Assembly: GCA_947503035.1 (NCBI GenBank)
Contig: CANNCD010000001.1
Coordinates: forward strand, 248,001 to 312,000
Direction: 5' to 3'
Source of the DNA: an uncultured Halocynthiibacter sp.
GTDB lineage: Bacteria; Pseudomonadota; Alphaproteobacteria; Rhodobacterales; Rhodobacteraceae
DNA: 64,000 bases
In this document: positions 40,831 through 49,597 of the stretch, piece by piece
Position numbering within the stretch: the first letter of the stretch is position 1
Layout of the letters: each line of letters starts with the position of its first letter
The notes under the pieces: model-generated
Seen by the model: only the letters and a program-made list of their open reading frames with translations
Told to the model about the DNA's origin: nothing
Databases searched by the model: none
Position numbers and translations under genes: made by a program

Positions 40831-42204
40831 ATGCAGCCCATGTGGATTGTCGTCGGCTTTGTCGCCATTATCGCCCTCAGTCTGGTTGTCGCGCCCCGTC
40901 GCGCCACCGTCGAAGGGTTCTTTCGCGGATCAAACGCAACGGGCGGCGCGCCGATGCTTTGGACGTTGGTTTTGTCCCAAGTCACCACATGGATTTTCGC
41001 GCGCTCCCTGATGAACGCTGCGATCCTTGGCTATTTCTATGGAATCGCGGGCACCTTGGCCTATGCGGCGTACTACGGGTCATTCCTGACGGGCTGTTTC
41101 GTGATTATGCGTCTGCGCGACACGGACGCGATGTCGGTTCAGGACTGGCTGTCGGCGCGGTTCGGTGCGACGGGGACGGTGGCCTATAATGTGGTGATCG
41201 GGCTGCGTCTGTTGTCCGAGGTCTTTGCCAATCTGATCGTTGTGGGTCTGATTTTCGGCGCGGTTTTGCCCGAAACAAACGGCATCGCGACGGCGGCGGT
41301 TGTTGTGGTTGCGGTGATCGGTCTGGCCTATTCTGCATGGGGTGGCCTGTCGGCGGCGCTGCGCACGGATGTGGCGCAAATGATTGTTTTCCTTGTTGTA
41401 TTCGGCTTGGCCTTTGGCGCATTGGTCCTGTCGCCAGACTTCGATTTGGGGGCTGTTCTGACGGCCGAGGGCACGTCGGGCGCCTATAACGGCTGGGTTC
41501 TTTTGGTGGTCGCAGCCCTTCAGGTGTTTTCATATCCTGTGCATGATCCGGTGATGATGGACCGCGGGTTCTTGGCCGACAAATCCACCACACGTGCGTC
41601 ATTCATTCACGCGTTTTGGATCTCGGCTGTGCTGATCATTGCGTTCGGCATGTTCGGCATTCAGGCCGCATTGGTGGGCGCAGATTACGAAGGCCAATTG
41701 ATCGGCACATGGTCCACGATGTTCCCGAACTGGATCTTTGCGGCGCTGATGTTGTCTCTGTTGGTTTCTGCGGTCTCGACGCTCGACAGTGCATTGTCAT
41801 CCGCGTCACGTCTGTGTGTCGAGGAATTCAAAATCCTGCCGCGCACCCTGACCGGTGGCCGCATCGCCATGGTCGTGTTCATGGCGGCGGGCACGGGCCT
41901 TACGCTTTGGGGGAACCAGTCATTGTTTGATGCGGTGGCGGTGTCTGGCACGGCGTCGATGTTCCTGACCCCTGTGTTGATCGGTGGTCTTGTCATGGGG
42001 CGTCAAATTCCGGTCTGGTCGTTCATGGTGGCCTACGTTGCGGCGATCCTTGGGGCGGTGATGTATTTCGCGCGCGCTTCGGATTGGGCGGCGGCGATCC
42101 TGCCAGAGGGCCACAAATACGAACAGCTCTTGGTGATCTGCGTTGTGGTTTTGGTGGTTGGCTCCGTCGCCGTGGCCGCCGGTGCGCGCAAATCGAACGT
42201 GTAA
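40831..42204 (+). CDS. Sodium:solute symporter family protein
   Basis: An integral membrane transporter of the SSS family, 457 aa with about 12-13 hydrophobic helices. Family-like features are the N-terminal GFFRGSNATGGAPMLWTL segment, YSAWGGLSAALRTDVAQ (about 167-183, the characteristic Gly-Gly loop after a helix) and LLVSAVSTLDSALSSASRL near 310-328, which resembles the sodium-site helix. The start at 40831 has GAAAGG upstream; the longer frame runs back through the SDR gene and is rejected. The substrate is unknown; it stands alone. Confidence 0.85.
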   Translation: MQPMWIVVGFVAIIALSLVVAPRRATVEGFFRGSNATGGAPMLWTLVLSQVTTWIFARSLMNAAILGYFYGIAGTLAYAAYYGSFLTGCFVIMRLRDTDAMSVQDWLSARFGATGTVAYNVVIGLRLLSEVFANLIVVGLIFGAVLPETNGIATAAVVVVAVIGLAYSAWGGLSAALRTDVAQMIVFLVVFGLAFGALVLSPDFDLGAVLTAEGTSGAYNGWVLLVVAALQVFSYPVHDPVMMDRGFLADKSTTRASFIHAFWISAVLIIAFGMFGIQAALVGADYEGQLIGTWSTMFPNWIFAALMLSLLVSAVSTLDSALSSASRLCVEEFKILPRTLTGGRIAMVVFMAAGTGLTLWGNQSLFDAVAVSGTASMFLTPVLIGGLVMGRQIPVWSFMVAYVAAILGAVMYFARASDWAAAILPEGHKYEQLLVICVVVLVVGSVAVAAGARKSNV

Positions 42205-42277
42205 TGCTTGCGACGGGCGCGCGGGGCTGATAGCACCGCGATACCTGACAATTTGATTGGGGTATCAAGAGGCGCCC

Positions 42278-43354
42278 GTGCAGACACCACGTTTGGAAAT
42301 AAAAAACATCAAGCGACGCTTTGGCGACCGGATGGCGGTCAACGATGTGTCGCTTTCGGTTATGCCGGGGCAGGTGACCTGTTTGTTGGGCCCGTCTGGC
42401 TGTGGGAAATCCACGACATTGCGGGTGATTGCCGGCGTTGAAATGCAGACCAGCGGCCAGATTTACGTTGATGGCAAACTGATCTGTGACACGGTGTTCC
42501 GCATTCCGCCCGAACGACGCGGTATCGGCCTGATGTTTCAGGATTTCGCGCTTTTCCCCCATCTTTCCGTTGCACAGAACGTCGCCTTTGGCCTGACGGG
42601 GGACAAGGCCGACAACAATCGCCGCGTGTCCGAATTGCTCGAACGGGTGGGGCTTTCGCATTATATCAACGCCTATCCCCATGAATTGTCTGGCGGCGAA
42701 CAGCAACGCGTGGCCCTTGCGCGCGCCCTTGCGCCGCGGCCCAAGATCATGCTGATGGATGAGCCATTCTCGGGGCTCGATAACCGTTTGCGCGATGACA
42801 TCCGCGACGAAACCCTGTCGGTCCTTAAGGAAGAAAACACCGCCGTTTTGTTGGTGACCCACGAACCGGACGAGGCCATGCGCATGGCCGACGAAATCGC
42901 CCTGATGCGTGGCGGGCAGATCGTCCAACAGGGCGCGCCGTATAACATTTACAACGCGCCGGTGGATCGCGCCGCCGCCGCATTCTTTAGCGATATCAAC
43001 GTGATCAAGGGCACCGTTCAAGGCGCGCTCACCGAAACACCATTCGGTCAGTTCCTCGCCCCAGGGCGGCCCGATGGCACCGAGGTCGATATTGTGTTCC
43101 GCCCCCAGCACGTGCGAATTGATTTCGACCGTGATGGACGTGGCCCACACCCCACCGCCGCCGAGGGCACACCCGCGCGCGCCATGGTGAAACGGGCCCG
43201 ATTCATGGGCCGCGAGAGCCTTGTGGAATTTCAGATGGATCACGACGGATCAATCGTCACCGCGACGGTCCCGAACGTGTTTATGCCCAAACCGGGTGTG
43301 TATTTGTGGCTGTCTGTGCGCCGCGAACGGTGTTTTGTGTTCCCAAACACGTGA
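42278..43354 (+). CDS. Orphan ABC transporter ATP-binding protein (Fe3+/spermidine type)
   Basis: A 358-residue ATPase of the MalK/FbpC/PotA group. Walker A is GPSGCGKST, the signature is LSGGEQQRVALARAL, Walker B is IMLMDEPFSGLD and the switch histidine is in LLVTHEPDEA. After the ATPase domain a TOBE-like C-terminal region (about 235-355) contains IVFRPQHVRI. The GTG start has AAGAGG six bases upstream. No permease or binding-protein gene is nearby, so its partner must be encoded elsewhere or it is a free-standing regulator-like ATPase. Confidence 0.88.
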   Translation: MQTPRLEIKNIKRRFGDRMAVNDVSLSVMPGQVTCLLGPSGCGKSTTLRVIAGVEMQTSGQIYVDGKLICDTVFRIPPERRGIGLMFQDFALFPHLSVAQNVAFGLTGDKADNNRRVSELLERVGLSHYINAYPHELSGGEQQRVALARALAPRPKIMLMDEPFSGLDNRLRDDIRDETLSVLKEENTAVLLVTHEPDEAMRMADEIALMRGGQIVQQGAPYNIYNAPVDRAAAAFFSDINVIKGTVQGALTETPFGQFLAPGRPDGTEVDIVFRPQHVRIDFDRDGRGPHPTAAEGTPARAMVKRARFMGRESLVEFQMDHDGSIVTATVPNVFMPKPGVYLWLSVRRERCFVFPNT

Positions 43355-43357
43355 TCC

Positions 43358-43415
43358 GCGACAAAAAATGTCGCTCTACGGGTAAATGGGTATTTGAACT
43401 TGCCGGTTCATACCC
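43358..43415 (+). other. Two hairpins between the ABC ATPase gene and tatA
   Basis: GCGACA-AAAAA-TGTCGC (43358-43374) lies just after the ATPase stop. A second structure pairs GGGTAT with ATACCC and, after a two-base bulge, GAAC with GTTC (43388-43415). Neither is followed by a T tract. The second sits in the probable promoter or leader of tatABC. Confidence 0.45.
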
Positions 43416-43468
43416 ACATAATGACGTGAAAAATGAAAATGTGCATCGCCACATTATGGGAGTAAAAA

Positions 43469-43681
43469 ATGCTAAATAATATCGGTCTACCCGGCATTCT
43501 GCTTATTGCGGTTGTTGTTCTTGTTCTTTTCGGTCGCGGCAAGATTTCCGGCCTCATGGGCGAAGTGGGCAAAGGCATCACATCGTTCAAAAAGGGCGTC
43601 AACGAAGGCAAAGAAGAGCTTGAGAACGCGGCAGAAGAAGCCCGTGACGTGACGCCTGAGGCGGAAAAAGACAAAGCGTAA
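43469..43681 (+). CDS. tatA: Sec-independent (Tat) translocase subunit TatA
   Basis: TatA forms the size-adjustable element that lets folded twin-arginine proteins cross the inner membrane. The 70-residue protein has one N-terminal helix (about 5-21) ending in the conserved LFGRGK hinge, an amphipathic helix ([14 protein letters not shown]) and an acidic tail. It is the first gene of tatABC. Confidence 0.95.
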   Translation: MLNNIGLPGILLIAVVVLVLFGRGKISGLMGEVGKGITSFKKGVNEGKEELENAAEEARDVTPEAEKDKA

Positions 43682-43768
43682 GTCGCGCCCGTTTGGGCAG
43701 ACCTACCATAAGCGATGCGGAACGGGCCATCTGGCCCGATTTTGCGGCGCGTTGGATCGGAATTCTCT

Positions 43769-44335
43769 ATGTTTGATATCGGCTGGACCGAGCTTTTGGT
43801 TGTTGGGGTTGTCGCGCTTATTGTGGTTGGTCCCGAAGACCTGCCCAAGATGTTTCGCACGCTTGGACGTTTCACCGGACGGGCCAAGGGCCTTGCACGG
43901 GAATTTACATCGGCGATGAATGACGCCGCTGACAGCACGGGCATCAAGGATATCAAGAACGACCTCAATGACATGACAAGCAAAAAGGGCCTTGGTCTTG
44001 ACGCGTTGGATGGCATGGCAGATTCGTTTGAGAAATGGGATCCGCTGGCCGATGGTGACACCGATGAGGGCGAAGAGCGTTCCATGCTGACGCCGGATCG
44101 CGCCGCCGCCGCCAAAAAGATCGAAGCCGCCGCCGCCAAGAAGGCGTCCGACCGTCTGGCCGCCGAGGCCGAAGCCGCCGAGCAAGCCGCCAAGGCCGCA
44201 GAAGCGCCCAAGCCAGCGGCCAAAAAGCCCGCAGCGAAGAAGCCAGCCGCCAAGAAAACCGCGGCCAAAAAAGCGCCCGCCAAAAAGAAACCGGCGGCCA
44301 AGAAGACCGCACCTAAGACAGGCGACAAGACATGA
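43769..44335 (+). CDS. tatB: Tat translocase subunit TatB
   Basis: TatB works with TatC as the signal-peptide receptor. It begins MFDIGWTELLVVGVVALIVVGPEDLP, with the glutamate and GPxxLP hinge typical of TatB, followed by an amphipathic helix. At 188 aa it is longer than E. coli TatB because of an Ala/Lys/Pro-rich basic C-terminal tail (about 140-188). The ATG at 43769 starts exactly at the conserved N-terminus. The stop overlaps tatC by four bases (ATGA). Confidence 0.95.
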   Translation: MFDIGWTELLVVGVVALIVVGPEDLPKMFRTLGRFTGRAKGLAREFTSAMNDAADSTGIKDIKNDLNDMTSKKGLGLDALDGMADSFEKWDPLADGDTDEGEERSMLTPDRAAAAKKIEAAAAKKASDRLAAEAEAAEQAAKAAEAPKPAAKKPAAKKPAAKKTAAKKAPAKKKPAAKKTAPKTGDKT

Positions 44336-45237
44336 TCGACGAAGTAGAAGAGAGCTCAGCGCCGCTGATTGAGCATCTAAAGGAACTGCGCACCCGCATC
44401 ATCCGCTCGGTTCTGGCGTTTGTTGTCGCGATGGTTCTGGTGTTTATCGTTGCCGAAGCTATCCTTGAATTCCTTGCCGAACCCATCGCGGATGTGTTGC
44501 GCGCACGGGGCGAAAACCCCCAGTTGATCTTTACCGCGCCGCAGGAAAAATTCTTTATTCTCATACGGATATCCTTTGTTGGAGGCTTTGCGCTGTCCTT
44601 TCCTGTGATCGGATATCAGTTGTGGCGTTTCGTGGCGCCGGGCTTGTATAAATCCGAACAATCCGCGTTTTTGCCGTTCCTGATCGCGTCGCCATTGTTG
44701 TTCTTGCTGGGCGCTGCCTTTGCACATTACGTCGTGACGCCGCTTGCGATGAACTTTTTTATTGGCTTCTCCGATGCCATTCCGGCCTTGGCCAATCTGA
44801 TCACCGGCGCCGCACCTGATGTCTCTCCCGAGAGCCAAGAGTTGCGCACCGTGTTCCTTGGCTCCGTCCGCGAAAGCCTCGATCTCTCGCTCAAGTTCAT
44901 CTTTGCTTTTGGTCTGTGTTTTCAACTGCCTGTTTTGCTGACGCTCATGGGCAAGGCGGGCATTGTGTCGGCTCGTGGTCTGCGCGAAATGCGCAAATAC
45001 GCGGTGGTTGGCATTCTGGTTCTGGCCGCCCTTGTCACACCGCCGGATGTGGTCACCCAGCTGATCCTGTTTACCGTTGTTTACGGCCTTTATGAGGTGT
45101 CGATCCAGCTGGTGGCGCAGGTCGAACGCAGCCGTGAAAAACGTCTGAAGGCCGAGGGTCTGTGGGACGAAGACATCCACGGTGAGCCCAAAGACGACGA
45201 TGATGACGAAGGCGACGAGGACACCCAGACGTCATGA
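44332..45237 (+). CDS. tatC: Tat translocase subunit TatC
   Basis: TatC binds twin-arginine signals and organises the translocon. The 301-residue protein has six hydrophobic helices, the N-terminal HLKELRTRIIRS with the conserved glutamate, and the first-periplasmic-loop FTAPQEKFF. The C-terminus has a striking acidic tail (about 280-301, with a run of Asp and Glu), opposite in charge to the TatB tail. It overlaps both neighbours by four bases. Confidence 0.96.
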   Translation: MIDEVEESSAPLIEHLKELRTRIIRSVLAFVVAMVLVFIVAEAILEFLAEPIADVLRARGENPQLIFTAPQEKFFILIRISFVGGFALSFPVIGYQLWRFVAPGLYKSEQSAFLPFLIASPLLFLLGAAFAHYVVTPLAMNFFIGFSDAIPALANLITGAAPDVSPESQELRTVFLGSVRESLDLSLKFIFAFGLCFQLPVLLTLMGKAGIVSARGLREMRKYAVVGILVLAALVTPPDVVTQLILFTVVYGLYEVSIQLVAQVERSREKRLKAEGLWDEDIHGEPKDDDDDEGDEDTQTS

Positions 45238-46073
45238 ATGATGCGATCCTGACCCGTATTGCAGAGGCGCTCGAACGGATCGCTCCTGCGCCTGCTGCGG
45301 CCCCTGATTTTGACGCGGCGGATGCCTTTGTTTGGGCCGCCGAGACCGAGGAACTGGTGCCCGTGCGTGATGTGTCGCGGGTAGATATCAACCTGTTGGT
45401 CGGGGTGAACCGGTCGCGCGATACGTTGATCGCCAACACAATGCAATTCGCCCAAGGGGCCTCTGCGAACAACGCCCTGTTGTGGGGCGCGCGTGGCATG
45501 GGGAAATCGTCGCTGGTCAAGGCGGTGCACGCCCATGTGTTGGCCGCGGGCCATGCGCTCAAGGTGGTTGAACTCCAACGCGAGGACCTGCCGACCATCG
45601 CGCGGTTGCTCGCGTTTTTGCGGGCCTCGGATCACCGGTTTATCCTGTTCTGCGACGACCTCAGCTTTAGCCACGATGACCAGCATTACAAATCGCTCAA
45701 GGCGGTTCTGGACGGCGGGATCGAGGGGCGGCCCAGCAATGTGATCTTTTATGCGACATCGAACCGGCGGCACCTGATGCCCCGCGACATGATCGACAAC
45801 GAACGCCAGGCGGGGATCAACCCGTCCGAGGCCGTCGAGGAAAAGGTGTCCCTGTCGGATCGCTTTGGGCTGTGGCTCGGCTTCCATCCCTGTACACAGG
45901 ACGAATACCTCGAGATGATCCGCGGGTATTGTGACAAACATGGGGTCGATATCGATGACGCGACCCTACGCGCCGAGGCCATTGAATGGCAGGCCACGCG
46001 CGGGTCACGGTCTGGTCGTGTGGCGTGGCAATATTTCACTGACCTTGCCGGTCGGCGCGGCATCACCCTGTAA
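45234..46073 (+). CDS. DUF815 family AAA+ ATP-binding protein
   Basis: A 279-residue P-loop ATPase. Walker A is GARGMGKSSL (about 83-92), Walker B is FILFCDDLSF (about 138-147) and a sensor-like ATSNRRHLMPRD is near 175-186. This matches DUF815 proteins, predicted AAA+ enzymes without a firm function. The ATG overlaps the tatC stop by four bases, so it is made with the Tat translocon, but a role in export is only suggested by position. Confidence 0.88.
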   Translation: MNDAILTRIAEALERIAPAPAAAPDFDAADAFVWAAETEELVPVRDVSRVDINLLVGVNRSRDTLIANTMQFAQGASANNALLWGARGMGKSSLVKAVHAHVLAAGHALKVVELQREDLPTIARLLAFLRASDHRFILFCDDLSFSHDDQHYKSLKAVLDGGIEGRPSNVIFYATSNRRHLMPRDMIDNERQAGINPSEAVEEKVSLSDRFGLWLGFHPCTQDEYLEMIRGYCDKHGVDIDDATLRAEAIEWQATRGSRSGRVAWQYFTDLAGRRGITL

Positions 46074-46075
46074 CC

Positions 46076-46109
46076 AAAACGCGCCACCAAATGGCAGCGC
46101 GTGTGGTTG
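46076..46109 (-). terminator. Terminator between convergent DUF815 and nlpD-like genes
   Basis: ACGCGC (46079-46084) and GCGCGT (46097-46102) form a six-base stem. Read on the minus strand the stem runs into TTTT, which suits the nlpD-like gene ending at 46146. On the plus strand there is no T run. Confidence 0.5.
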
Positions 46110-46145
46110 GTTTCTGCAGGCGCGCGGCGTGACGCGCTGCCTTGT

Positions 46146-47327
46146 CTAGCCGTTGAAATAGGGTTCAGGATCCACAGGTGTCAGACCTTGACGCACCTCA
46201 AAGTGGAAGGTCGACGCATCCCCACCACGAATTTTCGCAAGGGTCTGGCCACGTGTGACCTTGTCCTTCTTGGCAACGGTCACACCTTCTACGTTACTGT
46301 AAATGGTGAAAATATTACCCTCGTGGCGGACCACAACGATGGTCGCGCCACCGGTCTCTGTGGTGATCGCGGCGACGGTTCCGTCCATGGTCGCCTTGAC
46401 CGGCGCACCGGCGGCGGCCCCGTAATCCAAGCCTTCGCTCGCGGCGCTAAAGGTGCGGATGATGTTGCCGCTGACGGGGGGCGACATGCGCGATGTGGAT
46501 GCGGCAGGTGTTGGCGCAGGGCCCAAATCGGGCGCGGGCGGTGTTACCACGGGTGCGGCGACCACAGGGTCCGGATCAGGAAGCGGCGTGCTCGCGCTTG
46601 GCGGCACGGGCGTGACTGTACCAGCGCCTGGCTCTGTCGCAGTGACAGTGGGGGCAGGGGCCGCAGTTTCCTCGGCGGCAGGGATCAACAGGAACTGGCC
46701 TTCGCGAAGGTCCAATTCGGTGCCAAGCCCATTCCAATCCGCAAGTGAACGCACGCTCACGTTATAAAGGCGCGCGATGGAAAACGCTGTTTCGCCGCGC
46801 TTGACCTGATGGCGCACGGGTTCGATGCCGGTTTGCAGGTCGTCAGGGATCACTGTCACAGGTGTATCACCTGCGCGTGTGATCGCCCCATTGGCCAATG
46901 TGGTGATGTCGATTTCGTCAACCGGAACAATCGGGCCGGTCGCGATTGCGCCTGTCAACGGGGATGGCTCGGCCACACGACGCGGCAGGGCGACGATTTC
47001 GCCGTCACGCAATGTGTCGGTCAAGGACACGCCGTTATAGGTCGCCAATTCCGCCGGCGTCAGACCAACGCGGTTCGCAACTTCGGTGATGGTATCGCCC
47101 TTGCGGGCCACGGCAACCTGATAGTTCGGATAGGAAATCACACCGCGGTCGTCTTCTTGGGGACGGGCGGCGGTTTCGACGGTTACGCCATTGCTTGCGG
47201 TCCCACCGCCGAAATTCGGTCTAAAATCAATGATCTCGCCACCTTCGCAGGCAGCAAGCGCAATGGCGCTTAGACCCAAAAATGCGCCGGTGCGCAGGTT
47301 CATCGAAAATGTATTACGGTTACTCAT
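46146..47327 (-). CDS. nlpD: NlpD-like LysM and degenerate M23 (LytM) protein
   Basis: A 393-residue envelope protein. It has a lipobox-like leader ending in LAAC (Cys27), two LysM peptidoglycan-binding domains (about 66-115 and 172-217), a Pro/Ala/Thr-rich linker, and a C-terminal M23-type fold (about 290-393). The metal ligands of active M23 peptidases are missing: where HxxxD is expected the sequence reads SEGLDYG, and only the late HFEV histidine remains. Such LytM proteins activate cell-wall amidases rather than cut peptidoglycan. It follows surE and pcm, as nlpD does in many proteobacteria. Confidence 0.88.
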   Translation of the reverse strand: MSNRNTFSMNLRTGAFLGLSAIALAACEGGEIIDFRPNFGGGTASNGVTVETAARPQEDDRGVISYPNYQVAVARKGDTITEVANRVGLTPAELATYNGVSLTDTLRDGEIVALPRRVAEPSPLTGAIATGPIVPVDEIDITTLANGAITRAGDTPVTVIPDDLQTGIEPVRHQVKRGETAFSIARLYNVSVRSLADWNGLGTELDLREGQFLLIPAAEETAAPAPTVTATEPGAGTVTPVPPSASTPLPDPDPVVAAPVVTPPAPDLGPAPTPAASTSRMSPPVSGNIIRTFSAASEGLDYGAAAGAPVKATMDGTVAAITTETGGATIVVVRHEGNIFTIYSNVEGVTVAKKDKVTRGQTLAKIRGGDASTFHFEVRQGLTPVDPEPYFNG

Positions 47328-47406
47328 TGCTCTTGCCCTTGTGCCCTCGTTCGCGAGGTGTTGGTCGTTTGCGGTATTCTACAGGGTTTTGATCCCTTTG
47401 GCGAGA

Positions 47407-48048
47407 TCAGTCGTTCCCGAGGCCTTCAACAAGCGGGACAAAGCGCACGTCGCGCAATTCCTCATAGTCAAAGCCGCTTTCGGTGCGTGTCACTTTGATC
47501 AGACTTTGCACCGCGTCGGATTGCGCGACGGGGACCACCATGATGCCACCAACCCGCAGTTGGGCCAACAATGGACCCGGGGGATCCTCGGCGGCGGCGG
47601 TCACGATAATGCGGTCAAACGGCGCCTGATCCGGAAGGCCAAAGGACCCATCGATATGCATTGCGGTAACGTTGGACAGATCCAGCGCTTCAAAGATCGC
47701 CTTGGCGCCAATCACCAATCGGCGATGCCGTTCGACGGTGTACACACGGCGCGCCAGTTGCGACAGGATTGCCGCCTGATAGCCAGAGCCGGTCCCAACC
47801 TCGAGAACCTTGTCGCGGGGCTGGATGTTCAGGGCCTGCGTCATCAAACCGACCACGGACGGCTGGCTGATGGTTTGGCCACAGGCGATGGGCAGAGGCA
47901 TATCCTCATAGGCGCGTTCGGCGAACAGACCCTCTTGGACAAAGGGGCCACGGTCAATTTTTTCCATGGCCGTCAAAACACGTGTATCGGTCACGCCACG
48001 GGATCGTAGCGCAAACAGGAACTGCATTTTGCGTTCGGCCTCGCTCAT
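47407..48048 (-). CDS. pcm: Protein-L-isoaspartate O-methyltransferase
   Basis: Pcm methylates isoaspartyl residues so that damaged proteins can be repaired. The SAM motif is [19 protein letters not shown] (about 80-98), and the upstream [17 protein letters not shown] is the substrate-side signature. From the ATG at 48048 it has 213 aa. This start overlaps the surE stop by four bases; an upstream extension running into surE is rejected. Confidence 0.95.
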   Translation of the reverse strand: MSEAERKMQFLFALRSRGVTDTRVLTAMEKIDRGPFVQEGLFAERAYEDMPLPIACGQTISQPSVVGLMTQALNIQPRDKVLEVGTGSGYQAAILSQLARRVYTVERHRRLVIGAKAIFEALDLSNVTAMHIDGSFGLPDQAPFDRIIVTAAAEDPPGPLLAQLRVGGIMVVPVAQSDAVQSLIKVTRTESGFDYEELRDVRFVPLVEGLGND

Positions 48049-48830
48049 GTGTCGAGCATCCCTTTTAGGGCGTCCATGGCCGCATAATCCGTAAGATCGG
48101 CGCGGATGGGCGTGACGGAAATATAGCCCGACAGGTTGGCCTGCGCGTCGGTGCCTTCGGCGGTGGGGACATGTTGATCGCCGCCCTTGATCCACAGGAA
48201 TTCACGGCCCGTCGGTGACGTTTGCGTTTCCATCATAAAGTTCCGGCCAACGCGGCGGCCCTGCGCGACCAGACGACGTCCCAAACAGTTGGCGGCGCTG
48301 GTTGGCGGGAAATTCACGTTGTAGAAGGTGCGATAGACATCATCGGTGTCCACATGGGCACCCAAAATCGCGCGCACAGTTTCGGCGCCGTGGGTCAATG
48401 CGCATTCAAACGGATCATCCAATTTGGCGCTTTCTGGGCTGAAATATTGGGACATGGCGATGGCGGGAATGCCTTGCAACGCGGCCTCCATCGCGCCACC
48501 GACCGTGCCGGAATAGAGCGTGTTTTCGGCGGCGTTGTTCCCGCGATTCACACCGGACAGAACCAAATCGGGGCGCTCGGGCATCGCCTTGTAAAGTCCG
48601 GCCAAAACGCAATCGGCGGGGGAACCCTCGACCGCGAAACGACGGTCGCCGACCTCGGTCATCATGGTGGGGCGGGCATAGGAGATACAGTGGCCAACGC
48701 CCGATTGTTCGTTGGCGGGGGCCACGGTCCAGACCTCGCCATCAGGGCCGGCGATTTCTGATGCGATCGCGTGCAACGTCACAAGGCCCGGTGCGTGGAT
48801 ACCGTCGTCGTTGGTGATCAGAATGCGCAT
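48045..48830 (-). CDS. surE: 5'/3'-nucleotidase SurE
   Basis: SurE is a metal-dependent nucleotidase of stationary-phase survival operons. The N-terminal [16 protein letters not shown] contains the Asp-Asp metal site, and [20 protein letters not shown] (about 90-109) is the second signature. The 261 aa are normal. It is the first gene of surE-pcm-nlpD. A GAAAAAG/CTTTTTC inverted repeat (48842-48860) lies just upstream in its leader. Confidence 0.96.
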   Translation of the reverse strand: MRILITNDDGIHAPGLVTLHAIASEIAGPDGEVWTVAPANEQSGVGHCISYARPTMMTEVGDRRFAVEGSPADCVLAGLYKAMPERPDLVLSGVNRGNNAAENTLYSGTVGGAMEAALQGIPAIAMSQYFSPESAKLDDPFECALTHGAETVRAILGAHVDTDDVYRTFYNVNFPPTSAANCLGRRLVAQGRRVGRNFMMETQTSPTGREFLWIKGGDQHVPTAEGTDAQANLSGYISVTPIRADLTDYAAMDALKGMLDT

Positions 48831-48897
48831 AACAGCCCCATGAAAAAGAATTTCTTTTTCAATACCGTGTCCGGATCAATGCGTAAAGGAGCGTGGG

Positions 48898-48925
48898 GAA
48901 AATCAGGGGGAATAGCCCCTGATTT
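48898..48925 (-). terminator. Terminator after the purF-SDR unit
   Basis: AAATCAGGGG (48900-48909) and CCCCTGATTT (48916-48925) form a perfect 10-base stem with a six-base loop. On the minus strand it continues as TTTT. It lies seven bases after the SDR stop. Confidence 0.8.
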
Positions 48926-48931
48926 AGATAT

Positions 48932-49579
48932 TTATGCCAGTAGCGACAGCAGGCGTTTCGCCTCGACGCGTGGATCGGCCAATGGGGCGCGATCTTCGCC
49001 TGGATAGAACCGCGCACGAAGGGCGGTTGGCATTGGGTTTGGCGTCAACATATCGACCTTTGGGCCGGTGTTGACGGTTTCCGCCTTCCAGCTTTTGACC
49101 AATGCTTCGGCGGCCCCTTTGGTTGCGCCATACGCGCCGTGGAATTGGGTGCCAACGGCAGGGTCATCAAAGAACACCGCGCGGCCGTTGTTGGCCTGCA
49201 ACAACGGGGTCACATAGCCGATCAAACGGGACGCGGCGGTCACGTTGGTTGCGACGGATTTTTCCAAATCCTTGGCGTCCACGTGGGATGCTGGCGTCAA
49301 AGGCGCGGCGTGAATGGCCGTATGCGCCCAAAGGTCCACACCGCCCCAACGTTCGTGGATGTTCACGCAGAGATGCTGCATCGCGCCGTCATTGTTGATG
49401 TCGAGCGGCGCAAGCGTCGCGGTGCCGCCCGCGGCCTTGATCACATCATCAAGTTCCTCAAGCGCGCCGGTGGTGCGCGCAACGGCGATCACATGGTAAT
49501 CCTGTTCGGCCAATGCCGCAGCCAGACCAAACCCAAGACCGCGTGACGCGCCGGTCACCAGAGCAATTTTCTGTTTCAT
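48932..49579 (-). CDS. SDR-family oxidoreductase
   Basis: A 215-residue short-chain dehydrogenase. TGASRGLGFG (about 9-18) binds NAD(P), and YGATK provides the catalytic Tyr and Lys. The serine expected about 13 residues before the Tyr is not obvious; the region reads AVFFDDPAVGTQFHGAYGATK (within 133-155). It is 18 bases after purF on the same transcript. Substrate unknown. Confidence 0.85.
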   Translation of the reverse strand: MKQKIALVTGASRGLGFGLAAALAEQDYHVIAVARTTGALEELDDVIKAAGGTATLAPLDINNDGAMQHLCVNIHERWGGVDLWAHTAIHAAPLTPASHVDAKDLEKSVATNVTAASRLIGYVTPLLQANNGRAVFFDDPAVGTQFHGAYGATKGAAEALVKSWKAETVNTGPKVDMLTPNPMPTALRARFYPGEDRAPLADPRVEAKRLLSLLA

Positions 49580-49597
49580 AGTAAATCCTTAGCCGAG

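Noticed and set aside
48842-48860. GAAAAAG-AATTT-CTTTTTC inverted repeat in the surE leader
   Set aside because: A homopolymeric A/T stem of seven bases is weak and probably incidental; too little support for a regulatory claim.
48932-49579. Loss of the catalytic serine in the SDR gene after purF as a sign of a pseudogene
   Set aside because: The nucleotide loop and YxxxK are intact and the frame is full length, so a divergent enzyme is more likely than a broken gene.
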